Below the pieces are notes generated by a model. It made no database searches, had not been told where the DNA came from, and was given only the letters and a program-made list of their open reading frames with translations. The translations under genes and the position numbers were made by a program. This document shows positions 36,094-48,275 of a stretch of 64,000 nt of DNA, piece after piece. The DNA is from Talaromyces rugulosus. Taxonomy: Eukaryota; Ascomycota; Eurotiomycetes; Eurotiales; Trichocomaceae. Location: NCBI RefSeq assembly GCF_013368755.1, contig NC_049561.1:3782001-3846000 (forward strand), written 5' to 3'. Position 1 is the stretch's first letter; each line of letters begins with the position of its first letter.

Positions 36094-38029
36094 TCACAGC
36101 TCTTCATGCCGCGTCTGGGGGAGCTGGATCCTCCAAGACCGCATTGGCACTGGCAATCCCAGCCAGAAATGCCACAGTCGGTTTAATTCGTGTGTCGTGA
36201 TATGCCAGCTATGTCTGTCAGTAATGTGCAAGAAAAAAAAAGGGGGGTTGGAAAACGGAGTACTCACACAGTGCTGGGGATAGCCAGCCAGCTCTTCAAG
36301 ACCCAGACGTAGGTGCGCCAAACGACACGCAACTCTTGCCAAAAAGCCTCGGAAAGAGTCTCGACTTCATGGCGTTCTTCCCACGGTCGGCTTCCGTCTC
36401 CATATACATAGACCGGCTCATAATCCTCAATGTAGACGTTGGAATCCGCGTGTCTATAGAATCGCGGACCATCTTTAGAGGGTTCTGCTGCAGATTCCGC
36501 TTCAGCTTCAGCTTCGGATCTATCCGCTGAGCTCTCAGACGGCAAAACAGACGTAATCTCTTCGTGGCCTGCTTCCACTGCCTGGCGGAAACTGCGAACG
36601 GCGGCAAGACTATCCGAGATACGCGCGAGGGTATTGATCAAAGCGACCAGTTCTGTACGGCGTAGAAGCGGGTTCTCGCCGTTCTTTGTCTCGTCGTATT
36701 CAAATAGCACCTTGAGCGCCGTTCCATAGCCATTGACCTGGAGCTTCCCCCACAGACGGCACTTGTCGCACCCAACGCAGTCCATGAGACGACTGACGTT
36801 GCGGAACCGGTTGCGGAAATCTTCCTTTAGCTCGATGGAATTTTCGTCCTGGAACATGACAGCCTCGTCGAATATCTGCGGCCGACTGTGCAGTTGCCCG
36901 GTGAGCGCGAGAACTTTGTCCTTGGTATCCTGGTCCTGATCGGGGTCGAACGAACAGAATTTGTAGTGCTCCAGATGCTTCTGAAGCTTAGCTACAGCGC
37001 GAGAGACTAGCGCATAGTTGAAGTAGAGGTTGGAAATGCGCTCAGGGTGGTTGTGAAGCCTATCCTTGTAGCACTGCACATTCGGGCCCCATTCGTTCGT
37101 GGTCTGGTTAAGATATTCCCGGCACAAATGGGTCGAAATCGATGCGTGCATGCCGCTGATGATTCGGTGAAACACACGCTTTTCGATACATTCGTCATCC
37201 GGTTGGGGCTGCTCTCTTTGGATCACGCTGCGGAAATCGTTGGCAGCCTGAACTTGCAGACCGTGCAGGGGCGAGAGCTGAGAGGAGGGAGAGTTCGGAG
37301 GCTTGACAAAGCAATTCTCACGATAAATCGAGTCCCAAACTTGATGTGCTCCCAGACCAGCATAACCTGTGAATCTTTCCCTGTTGTCCACCAAGCTCAC
37401 ATAGTCTCCCTTGCCAGAAGACCCTTCGTCTTCCGGAACACAGTAGTCTCGCTCGTCGCACTCGTCATCGTACTCGACAACACAGCTTTCTCCGACATCG
37501 TCTCCTAATCTCCCCTGCAACGGCTTCTTTTTGGGCCGTTCTTCCTGCTGTCGTTTGCCCGGGTGTCCTGCACGCGGCCCTTCCAGTTTGCCCAGTTCTT
37601 CAACACGCCAGATCGGCGGGAGGTCCTCCTGCGAGTCAATTGTATTAACTGCACAGGCTATGTTCCCACACAGGCTACTCTCATCTTGCCAAAAGGGACA
37701 GATTTTGTTGAATAGGTTGAGTCGGTAATATGAGAAGAAGTCGGTGTCTTGAGTGATCGAGTCGAGGATCGGATGGATTTCATCGTTCAGTGCATCGAGC
37801 GTAGCATAGGAGGAACAGGTATCGGACACTCTGGCCTGGGGCTCGAACTGTTTTTTTGGGAGAGAACTATTTAGTATTTTTCAAAAACAACACCTGGAGA
37901 GTGATATTTGCTTACTGCGCAAACATTCGGAGCGTACGGAGACGATGTCTTTGAGCCGTCCAGCGCGGCATGAGCCGGAAGGAACAGCGCAAAGACGGCG
38001 AGATAAAAGGTCCCCGCTGCAGATAGCAT
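36094..38029 (-). CDS. ERO1: ER oxidoreductin 1 (disulfide-generating oxidase)
   Basis: FAD-dependent ER lumenal oxidase that reoxidises protein disulfide isomerase. Exons 38029-37916, 37847-36268 and 36208-36094 give 602 residues. A signal peptide (residues 1-21, ending AHA) is followed by the first shuttle region with cysteines in NVCA and SDTCSSYATLD. CPFWQDESSLCGNIACAV is the conserved outer-loop segment. YAGLGAHQVWDSIYRENCF binds FAD. The active C-x2-C-x6-C core is C-V-G-C-D-K-C-R-L-W-G. The final exon uses a GTGAGT donor in phase 2. It yields a conserved-looking NRLWHFWLGLPVP tail ending in HEEL, a variant of the H/KDEL retrieval signal. Stopping in exon 2 would lose this tail. Confidence 0.93.
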
Positions 38030-38546
38030 TGTGCTTGTGGTGATGCCAGGTGGCCGAGGGAGAGGAAAAGACTCTTGGGAATAATTTTTAAGAAAAGAAT
38101 CAAGAAGCAAGATTGCAAGGTGGCCTCGGTGGCGTATCGCAATGGCCCTGTAGTGTGGCGACCAATAAACGTGTCTCCTTCCCTGTAAGGTGGGGCCGCC
38201 CTTGGGCAAATGCCGACTCCACCGGTCCTGATTGGCCCGGTCGAACTATAAGTATGCTGCTTATTTCCTCCTATACCAGTACTATACTACTGTAGACTCA
38301 CGTTGGTTACATGGTTCCTGGATAGTTTCTGTCTTTCTATTCGTGCAAGTGTACCAGTAGTCAGCAGCCGAAAAGGTTGCATGACCTGCTCGGATATGTA
38401 ATCAATGTCATATGTTGCTGGCCCCACGTAGTATCAATTTATATGGTGCCCTGCAGGGGTTCGAATGTTATTCTCCCATGAGCTAACTTTAACATTGAAA
38501 ACTCGAATGAATATACTTCATCACGAAATGTACGTCAGAATAAACT
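38030..38546. other. ERO1 upstream region and hydrolase 3' flank
   Basis: Presumed ERO1 promoter with no gene supported. A GGTTCGAAT word near 38457 recalls a tRNA T-loop, but no arm pairs around it. Confidence 0.4.
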
Positions 38547-39383
38547 CTACAAGGTTTCCCCCTCCAGGTCATGTCCCGCGGCCGTCTCTCTCAATCTCTC
38601 CCCCTTGCTCCCCGCCAAATCTTGCCCAGCCTGTATTCTTGTTTGAGGATCATGCAGTTCCTCCATAAACCCCAAAGTCTCAGCGGCAAAATCAAAAATC
38701 ATCTTCTCCGCAGCAACCGCATTGCGGCTCAACCCATGGTCATCCCCATCAAACAGCTTTAGCTTCCGCTTCCCTCCAGTTCCATACGAGCGGTACAGGC
38801 TTTGTGAACAATCGGGCGACAAGCATGTATCACCCGTGCCATGCATAACCAGCATTGGCCTCGGACTGAGTATGGTTACTCCGTCGGTGCGCGCCGTTTG
38901 TGACGCCACAGTCGCAGCGCCGGCCACGCGACCAGGCTCCGTTGCAGCCACTGTGAAACAGGGACTTCCGCCAAACGACCAGCCAACAAGAATAAAATGC
39001 GTAGACGAGAATTCCACCGCGAGGTAGTCCATTGCCGCGACAATGTCGGCTGAGCAGTATTCCGTCTGCGCAGGCTCGCGGTAGTCGAGTCTGATACACG
39101 GGATTGACAGCAGCAAGGCCAGCTTTTCGGCGAGCGATGGATACATTCCTGCGGGTCCACTGACGCCTCCTCCGGCACCACTGACTAGTATCACGGCCGA
39201 CGATTTTGCGTCTTCGGCAGTGTAGCGTTTGGGCTGGTGCAAGATGGCAGGGGCTTCGTGGTCGCGGGGGTCATGCACGGCGATCCGGACCGGCCGCGCG
39301 ATGCTCTGTTTGATGGCTCTTTTTTCGACGCGGGCCGGGTGGATTGGGCCTGGGTTTGGGAGACGAGAGGCAGTTGCGGCCAT
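38547..39383 (-). CDS. Alpha/beta hydrolase (dienelactone-hydrolase-like)
   Basis: A single exon encodes 278 residues with an alpha/beta-hydrolase fold. The nucleophile elbow is GWSFGGS (G-x-S-x-G). The acid is in LVMHGTGDTCL and the histidine in GDDHGLS, giving a complete Ser-Asp-His triad in the correct order. The oxyanion-side loop is SGAGGGVSGPAGMYPS. No signal peptide or membrane segment is seen, so it is probably cytosolic. The C-terminal 30 residues are polar and not part of the fold. The closest general description is a dienelactone hydrolase/KANL3-Tex30-like small hydrolase. The substrate is unknown. Confidence 0.85.
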   Translation of the reverse strand: MAATASRLPNPGPIHPARVEKRAIKQSIARPVRIAVHDPRDHEAPAILHQPKRYTAEDAKSSAVILVSGAGGGVSGPAGMYPSLAEKLALLLSIPCIRLDYREPAQTEYCSADIVAAMDYLAVEFSSTHFILVGWSFGGSPCFTVAATEPGRVAGAATVASQTARTDGVTILSPRPMLVMHGTGDTCLSPDCSQSLYRSYGTGGKRKLKLFDGDDHGLSRNAVAAEKMIFDFAAETLGFMEELHDPQTRIQAGQDLAGSKGERLRETAAGHDLEGETL

Positions 39384-40089
39384 TTTTACTATTTGTTTTT
39401 ATACACTTATGTATGTATAAGGTGTATGTGGTGTTGGGCCGGTGTTGTTGCGCCTCCTTTTGATGGCGCTGAGGCAAGGTACATGTTGCCTCTGATATCA
39501 CGGTGACGAACGACGAAATGGAACTTGGATATATGTAGTGTTACCGAGTATATTTATTTTAAAATGATATTTTGGATTTGAAACAAACATTTGAAGGTTC
39601 AGCATTTAAATATAATTGATACCAGACAGAGATGTATACAGATGATGTCACTGATTGATAAGACATCTGGGTGGAATATATATAGAACATTTGAAACATA
39701 CAGCACACAAGGCTAGATTTGTCTTTCTGCCAGAGGTGGTAGTTATCTTTAGCTCTGTATGACTGTAATTTTGAATTAATAAAGAAAACTCTTGCACACC
39801 GTGTCTGTAATGAGTATACTCTGTACTTGTATATTCACATAGTAGATCGAGAGTGGGGCAATGCTCGGCCCGTGATTGGCGAGAGCGGGATCGGCACTGA
39901 TTGACGTGCCGGTGAAGGCTCCTGCTTACTACGACGGTGCTTAGCGATGCAGAGAGCAACGATGCCCTCTTTACGCTGCATAAGTAGGGCATCCCCTCTC
40001 TTGCCCTCTGTCAGTTTTTACCAGAACCTGTCGTTACTGTGATTCTACCTTGAGAGAGCGAGTGAGTGGCTGAGTGACCGCACATCAAG
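39384..40089. promoter_or_regulatory. Divergent promoter of hydrolase and DJ-1-like gene
   Basis: About 700 bp between two divergent starts. AT-rich in its middle (39540-39800). No gene is supported. Confidence 0.4.
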
Positions 40090-40818
40090 ATGCCGAGCCA
40101 GGGTGTGTTCGGATGTCGCATATAACGTTTTTAACCATGCTGACACTCTCCAGGCACAGAACCCCCCGTCCACTATGCCGTCGCCTTGTTTCCGGGCTTC
40201 CAGGCCCTCGACTTCTTCGGCCCTATCGACGCAATCAACATGCTGTCGAGGTCGCGAAAGGTTGAGTTCTCCATCATCGCCGCCACTCTAGACCCCGTTT
40301 CCACCTTCGCCGAGCCCCTCTTCCCCGGCCAAGAGGCCAAATGGAACCCTCTCAGCTCGAATTGCGGACAGAGCATCGTGCCGACACATACATTTGACAA
40401 TCCCCCCGGAAACCTCGAGGTCTTGCTGGTCCCTGGTGGCGCCGGCACTCGTGCCCCGCAGGTCTACGGCCCCGTCGTCGAGTTCATCCAGAAGATCTAC
40501 CCGTCGCTCAGATATCTTCTCACCGTGTGCACGGGGGCCGGCCTTGCAGCTCGCGCGGGCGTGCTAGACGGGCGACGCGCGACCACGAACAAGCGTGCGT
40601 GGGACGAGGTGATTGCATGGCGCGAGCAGGTCAACTGGATCAAGAAAGCGCGCTGGATCGACGACGGCAACATCTGGACCTCGTCGGGTATTAGTGCTGG
40701 CATTGACATGATGCTGGCCTTTATAGGTGCCAAATATGACGAGGAACTGGCCACGTTGTTAGCCAACAGGCTGGAGTACACCCGGAGCGACTCCTGGGAC
40801 GACGATCCTTTTGCATGA
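40090..40818 (+). CDS. DJ-1/PfpI family protein
   Basis: Two exons, a 13-nt first exon (40090-40102) and 40154-40818, encode 225 residues of the class I glutamine-amidotransferase-like DJ-1/PfpI superfamily. The N-terminal strand (VALFPGFQALDFFGPID) carries the family's acidic residue. LLVPGGAGTRAP and the elbow LLTVCTGAGLAARAGVLDGRRATT carry the reactive cysteine (C-T-G-A). ISAGIDMMLAFI is the conserved C-terminal helix of the isonitrile-hydratase/AraC-type subgroup. Members act on small reactive molecules such as isonitriles or glyoxals, so a cytosolic detoxifying role is plausible. The tiny first exon was placed by its GTGTGT donor and restores MPSQGTEPPVHYAVALF in frame. Confidence 0.87.
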
Positions 40819-41413
40819 ACATGAGGTGACATGAAGCTTGGAAGTGATGTTTGTATATAGTCGACGCATCAGCTTTGAATTTATGACGAATCGAGCATGG
40901 CATTGCGTTGGTTGTGTTGGATATCAACAATCCACCTTGTGACCATTTAAAGACTGATAAAACTAATTGATAACAGCCCAGTGGGTCTGCCACCTGATGT
41001 AGTAATCGCTTTTCCCCGCTTACATCACTGGCACAAAATAAGAATTAATATAATCTTTGCATAAGCCAGATATGCAGCCACCGAGCTATTCCCGAGAGTC
41101 GCCGGATTGACTGACACTCGGCCGTTTCTCGGCGCCATTGGCCGACGCCTGCGAAATATATCCAGCCATTCAGCATCGACTCTTCTTTTTTGCATTTCTC
41201 GAAACAATCTGGTTAGAAAATAATTTGCTGTTTGTTTCACATTATTATTGTTGTCATCGAAATAATAAATGCCAGTTTACTATCGTCGCCACCGAGCAAA
41301 CATGACGAAGACGACAAAGGACTCATTTCTACATGACCATTTCTCTATACACGATATTACCATACAGCTTGTATAGTCTTTTTTCTTTCTCTTTTCTTTT
41401 TCTTTGTGTAACA
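40819..41413. other. Intergenic, regulator promoter
   Basis: 3' flank of the DJ-1-like gene and a pyrimidine-rich leader (41368-41408) before the next start codon. No gene is supported. Confidence 0.4.
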
Positions 41414-43857
41414 ATGGCGCCAAAAACTCCCGACCCTGCAACCCGCAACGCTGCTGCTGCTGCTGCTCTGAAGCGGAAATCGCGCGTTCCAAAATCCTGT
41501 TATCCATGCTACAGACGAAAAGTGAAATGCGACCGACACTCGCCCTGCTCACTGTGTCTCAAGCGGGGATACCCTCATCTATGCACCTTTGATCACCCGG
41601 TAAAGGATAGGAATCCGCTAGAATCGCCGCCGCCGATGATGAGTCGAGAAAGAAGTCAAAGTCAGGGCCTGGAGAATAAAACAAAGTGTTGTGCTACAGC
41701 GACAACGATAACAAATACTATCACGCAGTCGGGAAACGTCCTGGTGGATACGCGAGAATGGAGGACGATCAATAACAGACTGGCAGAGTTGAGCCAGGGT
41801 ATAAAGGCGCTGCGATCACGGCTGGAAATATCATCCTCGGGAGAACCCTCCCCATCCTCGGAAGAAGATAATTCCCCAAAAAGAACCTGCAATATAGCAG
41901 AAGAAGGAGCGGGAGGAGTACGAATGCACAACGTGCTCGGAGGATCCTCAGTACACTGTGGATCAGGATCGGTTCTGGCATTTCTACTCGAGCGGCCCGG
42001 AGCCTCCATCTTTCGAGAAGACAGCGTGCTGTCCCAGCTAGGGCTAGAGAATCATTCAGCAACATATCCTTTTTTGGATCTGTGGTCGTCCGATATCGCC
42101 TCGTATAGCAACGAGTCGGTGTGTGCTGCACTTCCGGAGGACAGTATTTGCTTAAGGTGGGTTTCCTAAACTTTAGTCGAAGTGGAGTTGAACCGTTGAT
42201 CTGACATGTATGGCATCGACTAGGTTGCTGCGGTCCTATCGAGACGTTCGCATGGCACTATACCCCGTAATAACAGACTTTGATCGCTTTGAACAAGATG
42301 TCCAGCTTCTCCTCAAGAGCAGGTCGCTGCCCACCAGCATGATGGCACAATGTGGGTTCAACATCGCATTCGTGGGCATGCTATTTGCCGTGCTTGCATC
42401 CGGTTGTCAAGTATCCGACTTTGCGAAGCGTGAAAGAACGTCAATGTGCCAAGTATATGGTAAGATCTTTTTTTTCTGTGAGAGAGTATACAAGTTTAAT
42501 ACTGTTTATTTAGTCTCTTGCGCATACCAATGTCTGCGGAATAGTAACTTTATTTCGCGCCCGACCATGGAAAGCGTCCAGGCGCTGCTGATAATTGGAG
42601 ACACTCTCTCGTATGAAATGAATCCTGGGGTTGCCTATGTGGCATTTGGTCAGTCGAAATACGATGTATTTCCATATCCTACTGACAACGACAGGTCTCG
42701 CCCAGCGCATGGCTTTAACCCTAGGTCTGCATGCAGAATCCGCTGTGTTCAAAGACCCCGGAGCATACAGACGCCAACAACTCTGGTGAGACTATCCTTA
42801 CTTCAAAAAAAAAAAGTTTAACTAACTAGGCAGGTGGTCAATGGCCTGGCAAGATAGCCATTTCGGGCTCTCCTACGACCGACCCGTTGAAACCCTGTCT
42901 CCTAACCCTCAAATACCACGTCCAAAGGGCTCGCGTCCGGGAATGCGAGGATACTTTGAAACAATGTGCTCCGTCATCTCTCTAATTCTACAGCTCCTCC
43001 GCGATGAAATTCTGCTGGGAAGCAACGTTGACGACGAGACTATACCAGCCTACAAATCGAAACTAGCCAAAATCCTGGCCGATGCTGAGCCGTATCTGCA
43101 GAGCGAAGACTACTGCTTCACGCTAAAAGATCACATTGAACGATTATCGCTCAAGCTACGTTCGTCCTACTTAATATCGGAAATCTGCCGGAGGTCTCTT
43201 AAACAAAATACCACCAGCACAGTCGCCGGGGATGTGACTGCGACAGCTCCGCGGCTGTGCCATGAGTGCATCGACAGTCTCATCGACACAATTGAGGCAT
43301 TCATTGAACTGCACGAAATCATCCCGCATGGCTCGCGCTCATGGATTCATCTGCACAGCGCCATCAGCTCGGCTTTTCTACTCTCCGTCGACGAAGGCGG
43401 GCAATCAAACCCGAACGTATGGTCGATCCTCGAACGCCTAGAAAAAGTGCTCTGCGCTTTGACGACAACGACGTCGTCGTCTTTGGACACACCGGCGAAT
43501 CTGGTTTGTCACAGCCCCGTGTCGAAAAGGGCGTGGTCGCCGTCAGATTTTTCTGCGGGTGGTGGATACTTCTCGCAGGACAGTCCAGAGCCGGATACTC
43601 TTTCCACATTGTGTAATCCGCAGACATTGATGTCCCCTGATCTTCCATTTGATTCTTCCGAATTGTTCAAGATGGACTCCTCCTCGCCGATGTCATTCAA
43701 TACGAATGCTGCTGCAAGTACCGGCCCTGAATTTCTCACTGGAACATTGACTAGTTTGCGTAAGATTATTGCTGGGTTTAATATTCGCAAGATGGACAAC
43801 GGGAACTCAAAAACTGAAAAGTCTGGATCGTGCTGTGCGCGTCGATGCGCACGCTGA
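41414..43857 (+). CDS. Zn(II)2Cys6 transcription factor
   Basis: Five exons (41414-42156, 42224-42459, 42514-42648, 42695-42785, 42834-43857) give about 742 residues. The start MAPKTPDPATRN follows a pyrimidine-rich leader; an in-frame ATG 27 codons upstream would add an implausible hydrophobic extension. The zinc cluster is C-x2-C-x6-C-x5-C-x2-C-x8-C near residues 29-57, with the last spacing slightly long. The fungal_trans domain spans exons 2-5 (FAVLASGCQ, SVQALLIIGDTL, GLAQRMALTLGLHAES, QQLWWSMAWQDSHFGLSYDRP). The WW/WQD...L.x.GRP-like motif is typical of the Aspergillus Ctf1/XlnR-like middle homology region. The neighbouring DJ-1 and hydrolase genes are possible targets, by proximity only. 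Confidence 0.87.
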
Positions 43858-46800
43858 ATACATGAGTTGATTTTCATGCATTGTCAAATTAGCAGGCGCT
43901 AACAGGCCAATTTATACACCTGATTTTTTGAGTCGTAGGCAGAAATGCCAGTTGGCACCAATCGATATAGACAACTAGATACTGCATGTATTATTTATGC
44001 ATCTAGAGACTTTAGTGGTCCCAATGCGGAAGCTCCAGCCGGTGGTGTGTATATGAAACTAGACATGTCACATTCATTGGATCGGTGATCTCTCACACGA
44101 TTATTATTCGTATTATTTCTCGTCAAATGATGTTCACAATATACCATTTGGGCAGTGTAAATGGAGATTGAGAGAAAAACATTTGAATATGAATGTTTGG
44201 TAGCTTTCGGCCCGTTGCCCGTTGCCGAACCTTAGTCGGGAGTACATACGTCAACCAGAACATATGCAGAAACTCTGCCGGGAAAGCAAGACGGCTTTCG
44301 AAACATGCAGCATATTAAATCATTCGCTTCGACGGTCGCACGATGATCATGGTACCTCCAGCCTCCACACGCATGTTTCCTTTCGGCAATTCCGTTTGGA
44401 AGGTCGCAAATACGAGTCCCACAATCTTATTCCATTCTCATTGACTTGCCCATCAATAGGCGATTCAAAATAGGTGAATTACCCCCTTGGGAGTCGCGGG
44501 AAATCGTACCGACTTGGCTGCTAATTAATAGCTAGCTGCATCATCCCCAATTGGGTGTCTGCCTGACCACCGGCAATTGGCCAGGGAGACACCCTTCCGG
44601 ATCTGGGCGAACACCAAGTGCAGCACCGGTGTATGCTTAATCCGTTGTTAAACGCCATGTTTTTTGGGTATTTGATCAGAATAGATAGACGTAGGGCCAG
44701 TGGTAGGAAGTATTTTTCAATCAGTAAACAGCGTGGTCGGGTGTGCACCGCAAATCCTTTGGAAACAAGGCTCGTACAGCATCCGACGAAGGAAACCTGT
44801 TTGAATGACGCATTGCACATGCGCATGCGCCAGCACCAGAAATCCGACGATCTTCGAGTAGCCACAGTGACACTGACTAGTTCTAACTTCGTGCTGTCCT
44901 CCCTTCTCGCGTCAGCTAACGGCTAGGTTTAGCCTAGTTAGAGCGATTCGTAGCTCCGTCGTTTCTTTTTCAAGCATTATCCCTTCCTACTCAATAACAC
45001 CTTTTCAACCTTTAATAAGGGGATAGAGAAAGGCTGTGAGACAGTATGCGATTCTTCGTGTACGTCTCAAAAGAGTTTCACTCCGGATTCGATGTAAAAA
45101 ACTGCAAAGTAGATGGGCATCACTCGTAAGAACAAGGAGAAACCCGGAGTATAGATATCCATCCGAAAGGCGTTAAAGCCAACTCCTATTCGCTTGCCTC
45201 ATTTATACGACAGCCTTTAGACTAGTCAGTTCAGCCCGGTCTCTCCGCAGCGAAGCAGCCATGAACCCCAAGCGCCAAACGTCGAAAGCCCTGTGGGTAT
45301 CACTGGTTGAAATTCCGTGGCCATTGCTCGTCCAAACATGTGGCAGGGACGTGACATGCATGTTGCACGGAGAGGCTAGTATAAGCTGCCACACAGGAAA
45401 ACTGGATCGAGTCTTTATTCCGACCTCACCTGGTGTTTACCCTGCACGCCCACGGTGTTTGGCACCCATAAACGTCGAGTTTCAACTCATTTTTCGTAAT
45501 GCGAATGTAGAATAGACGCTGGCATCTTCTCTGTCTTTTTTTTTTTTAAAAAAAATGCCGACTTTCGAAGGGCGTGAAGTGTCTGGACGCAAACGCAAGC
45601 GCCGGTCCCTCATAGAAAAGGGCAATCTTTTAACGAGCGGTCGCTCGTATTTGTACCCTTTCAGTATTTCAAATACTTTTGACGAAGAAACCTGTCGTTC
45701 AACGATGGAGAAAACGAGGGTAGCACGGCTAGCATCGATGGAGGTCGTTGAGAGAAGACATCGCGACGCCGGCCGATGTCTAAAGCGCTTCTCCAAAGAG
45801 ACATTCTTCCACTCAGTAAGTCCGATAGAGGATTTGAAAAGGTAGCGATCAAAGCATGATTCAACAACCAGCTGATTTGACTCTCATAGCGAAGACTCCG
45901 GGGTTGTCAGACGTCGGGACGCTGCCTCCTCGGAAAGGCATCCAAGGGATGATGGTATGGACGCTCCAGCCAGGGATCGACCAGCAAAATAAAGATAAAA
46001 AAAAACACTCGCAATAACAATAACAGACAAGTACCAAAATTCCGCGTCGTAATATCGACAGCTTTTGAAAGCGAGTGTGCGATGGCAGAGTGAAAAGGAG
46101 TGAAGGGTACTCAGCCTAGCCTGCTCGATGAAGCTGGCAACTCAGTCCGCCACAGCCTTGTCACCCGGGTACCGCCCATTTCCATTGGCACAGCACAGGC
46201 TAAAACTTGGGAATGGAACAAGGTAATTTTACTCACGGTCACTGCGTGCTCAGTACAATGGCCGGATGCGGTTCCGCCGAACTCCCATTGCGCAAGGACG
46301 CTTAAAGTATCCGGAGCCAGTCACAACCTTTGCATTACTGATTCAGGGACGTGTCTATTTGCGTGCTCACCGCTATTCCTCGAATATAAGAGTTGTTAAT
46401 TCCGGTGTTCTATCGCATGAGTACGTAACGATTATGATGATCTACGTGTTATACTACTAGTTCAGACATGAGACCGGGGAGGCGCGAAATGGTTGGAAAT
46501 CGCGATCGATGATCTCACAAGCGGACAGTATTGCGGAGATTGCATAGTTCGCGTTCTATCCGGCGTGGCTGCTTGTGGTGGGCTCAAATGCCTCAGGTGC
46601 CGAGTGGCCAATCCTCCGGACTCTATCTTTCCAGACGGCGGTATAGACGCATCCGTCGAGGTATATGACCTCTCATTCCCGAGAAAGCCCCGTGGACAGT
46701 TCATATTCTCATTATTATGTTTTTGGATTCTTTTTTGAAATGTGTTGACCTGTGTTAGTAGGATGGATGCTTTTGGAGATGTCCCCTGATAATATACCCT

Positions 46801-48092
46801 GAAGAATTGCGAGAAATCTGCATCCGGTTGCTTTATCTTTTTAGTTTTGCAGGACTATACTATTGTGGCGGTTTCTAAGTTTCTTTGGGATCACGCGTGT
46901 CCCATCTCGACAAGTCCACGTCTCCAGATGTCCCCAAGCGATCGACTATTTGTTTTTTCTTCAGGGAAGACCCCTGCTAGAACAAAACACCGAAAAACAA
47001 CCCCCCCTTCAAAACTGCTAGCCCTCGTGCACTTTTCCGGCGTGTATTTTTTGCCACTATCACAGTGCTTTGACCGTTGCAGCTGCATCATCCTTGCCCT
47101 AATGCTTCCTTGATTGGCCTTAATTGGCCGAAAATACGGAATCACGCAGCGATTGACCTGTGATACGCTGACCTCTTGTCGGCTCTTGACCCTCTGTCAT
47201 TCGCCTAAAATATTCTAGCACGAATGACCACACGAACACATTGATCAGATTTTGACCAGTCCTGCTATTTCTGCAAGTACGTGATGGACACGTCTGGTCT
47301 ACAGAAGCCTCCCGGGGACATGAGTCATAGCACTGCTCAAAAATCGATCGATATATTTTTTTTTTGAAAGAGCCGCGTGAGTGATTTTCAGAGTTACAAA
47401 CTAGGTAGTTAAAATCGAAGATCCGACCAACGGCATCCAAAGAAAAGAAAAAAACATTAGGGTTCGTTTCATCTCTCAATGGTCTTGATGCAGTGCTACC
47501 CATAAACCTTATTCAATTGGATCGCCCTCAACTGGAACAATGGGTCCACCTGCCACGCCTACAACGCCCTGAATAGTATTATATAAATTTTTATGCACGA
47601 AAATATAACTATTACAAATTAACCCAAAAAAACAAAAGAAAAACAAACCAAAATAAGCAGGTGGTTATGCAGCATGTATGACTTGCCCCAATCAACGGAT
47701 GTTTAATTTACTTCCTTGGAGCTACGGCCCCATAACGATTGTTTTATGCAATCTTACGATTTCTTCTGTATTTTATTTTCATCTCTCTTTGTTTCCCTGC
47801 AGGATACTTCATTTGAGTTTGATAGTGTCTTTATTTCTCTTTTTTTTTACGCCCTGATATTACATTACATATGTACCTTCGGAGGTGGCGTGAAGATCCT
47901 ATTGGACACTTGAGAGACGTTTCTTCTTATGCAAGTGTCACCAACCGGTTTTGCTGCCTGTTTTCTTCCTGTGCAGGTCGTCCCGGCCAGCCATAAAGTA
48001 GCAAACCTGTGGGTATATAAAGCTGGGGCAGTCTCCTGAAGAAAAAGTTTCCCGAAAAATATCTTTCAACCCCAGTACAATTGAACATATTC
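43858..48092. other. 4.2-kb gene-free region with distal promoter
   Basis: I see no supported coding gene. Short frames such as 45555-45845 (basic, 96 codons) and 45261-45515 lack domains and splice context. Homopolymer runs occur at 45537-45553 and 47356-47365. A TATA box (TATATAA, 48014-48020) near the right end serves the gene at 48276. The length is unusual for this gene-dense window; a non-coding RNA or long regulatory region is possible. Confidence 0.45.
48014..48020 (+). promoter_or_regulatory. TATA box of the 48276 gene
   Basis: The word TATATAA lies about 75 bp before the 14-bp repeat array and 256 bp before the start codon. If it is used, transcription would begin near 48045 and the whole repeat array would be in the 5' leader. 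Confidence 0.5.
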
Positions 48093-48260
48093 CAAATCAC
48101 TATTCCCAAATCACTATTCCCAAATCACTATTCCCAAATCACTATTCCCAAATCACTATTCCCAAATCACTATTCCCAAATCACTATTCCCAAATCACTA
48201 TTCCCAAATCACTATTCCCAAATCACTATTCCCAAATCACTATTCCCAAATCACTATTCC
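48093..48260. repeat. 14-bp tandem repeat, 12 perfect copies
   Basis: The unit CAAATCACTATTCC is repeated head to tail twelve times without a mismatch (168 bp), ending 15 bp before the start codon at 48276. The perfect identity implies recent expansion or active homogenisation. Because 14 is not a multiple of 3, a translated array would cycle through all frames; the array contains no ATG. Confidence 0.97.
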
Positions 48261-48275
48261 CATACTCCAAAAAAA

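Noticed and set aside
38440..38475. tRNA-like GGTTCGAAT word
   Set aside because: No complementary T-stem, anticodon arm or acceptor stem could be drawn around it.
45555..45845. 96-codon basic frame in the 4.2-kb gap
   Set aside because: It begins after a T/A homopolymer, has no recognisable motif, and no supporting splice or promoter signals were seen.
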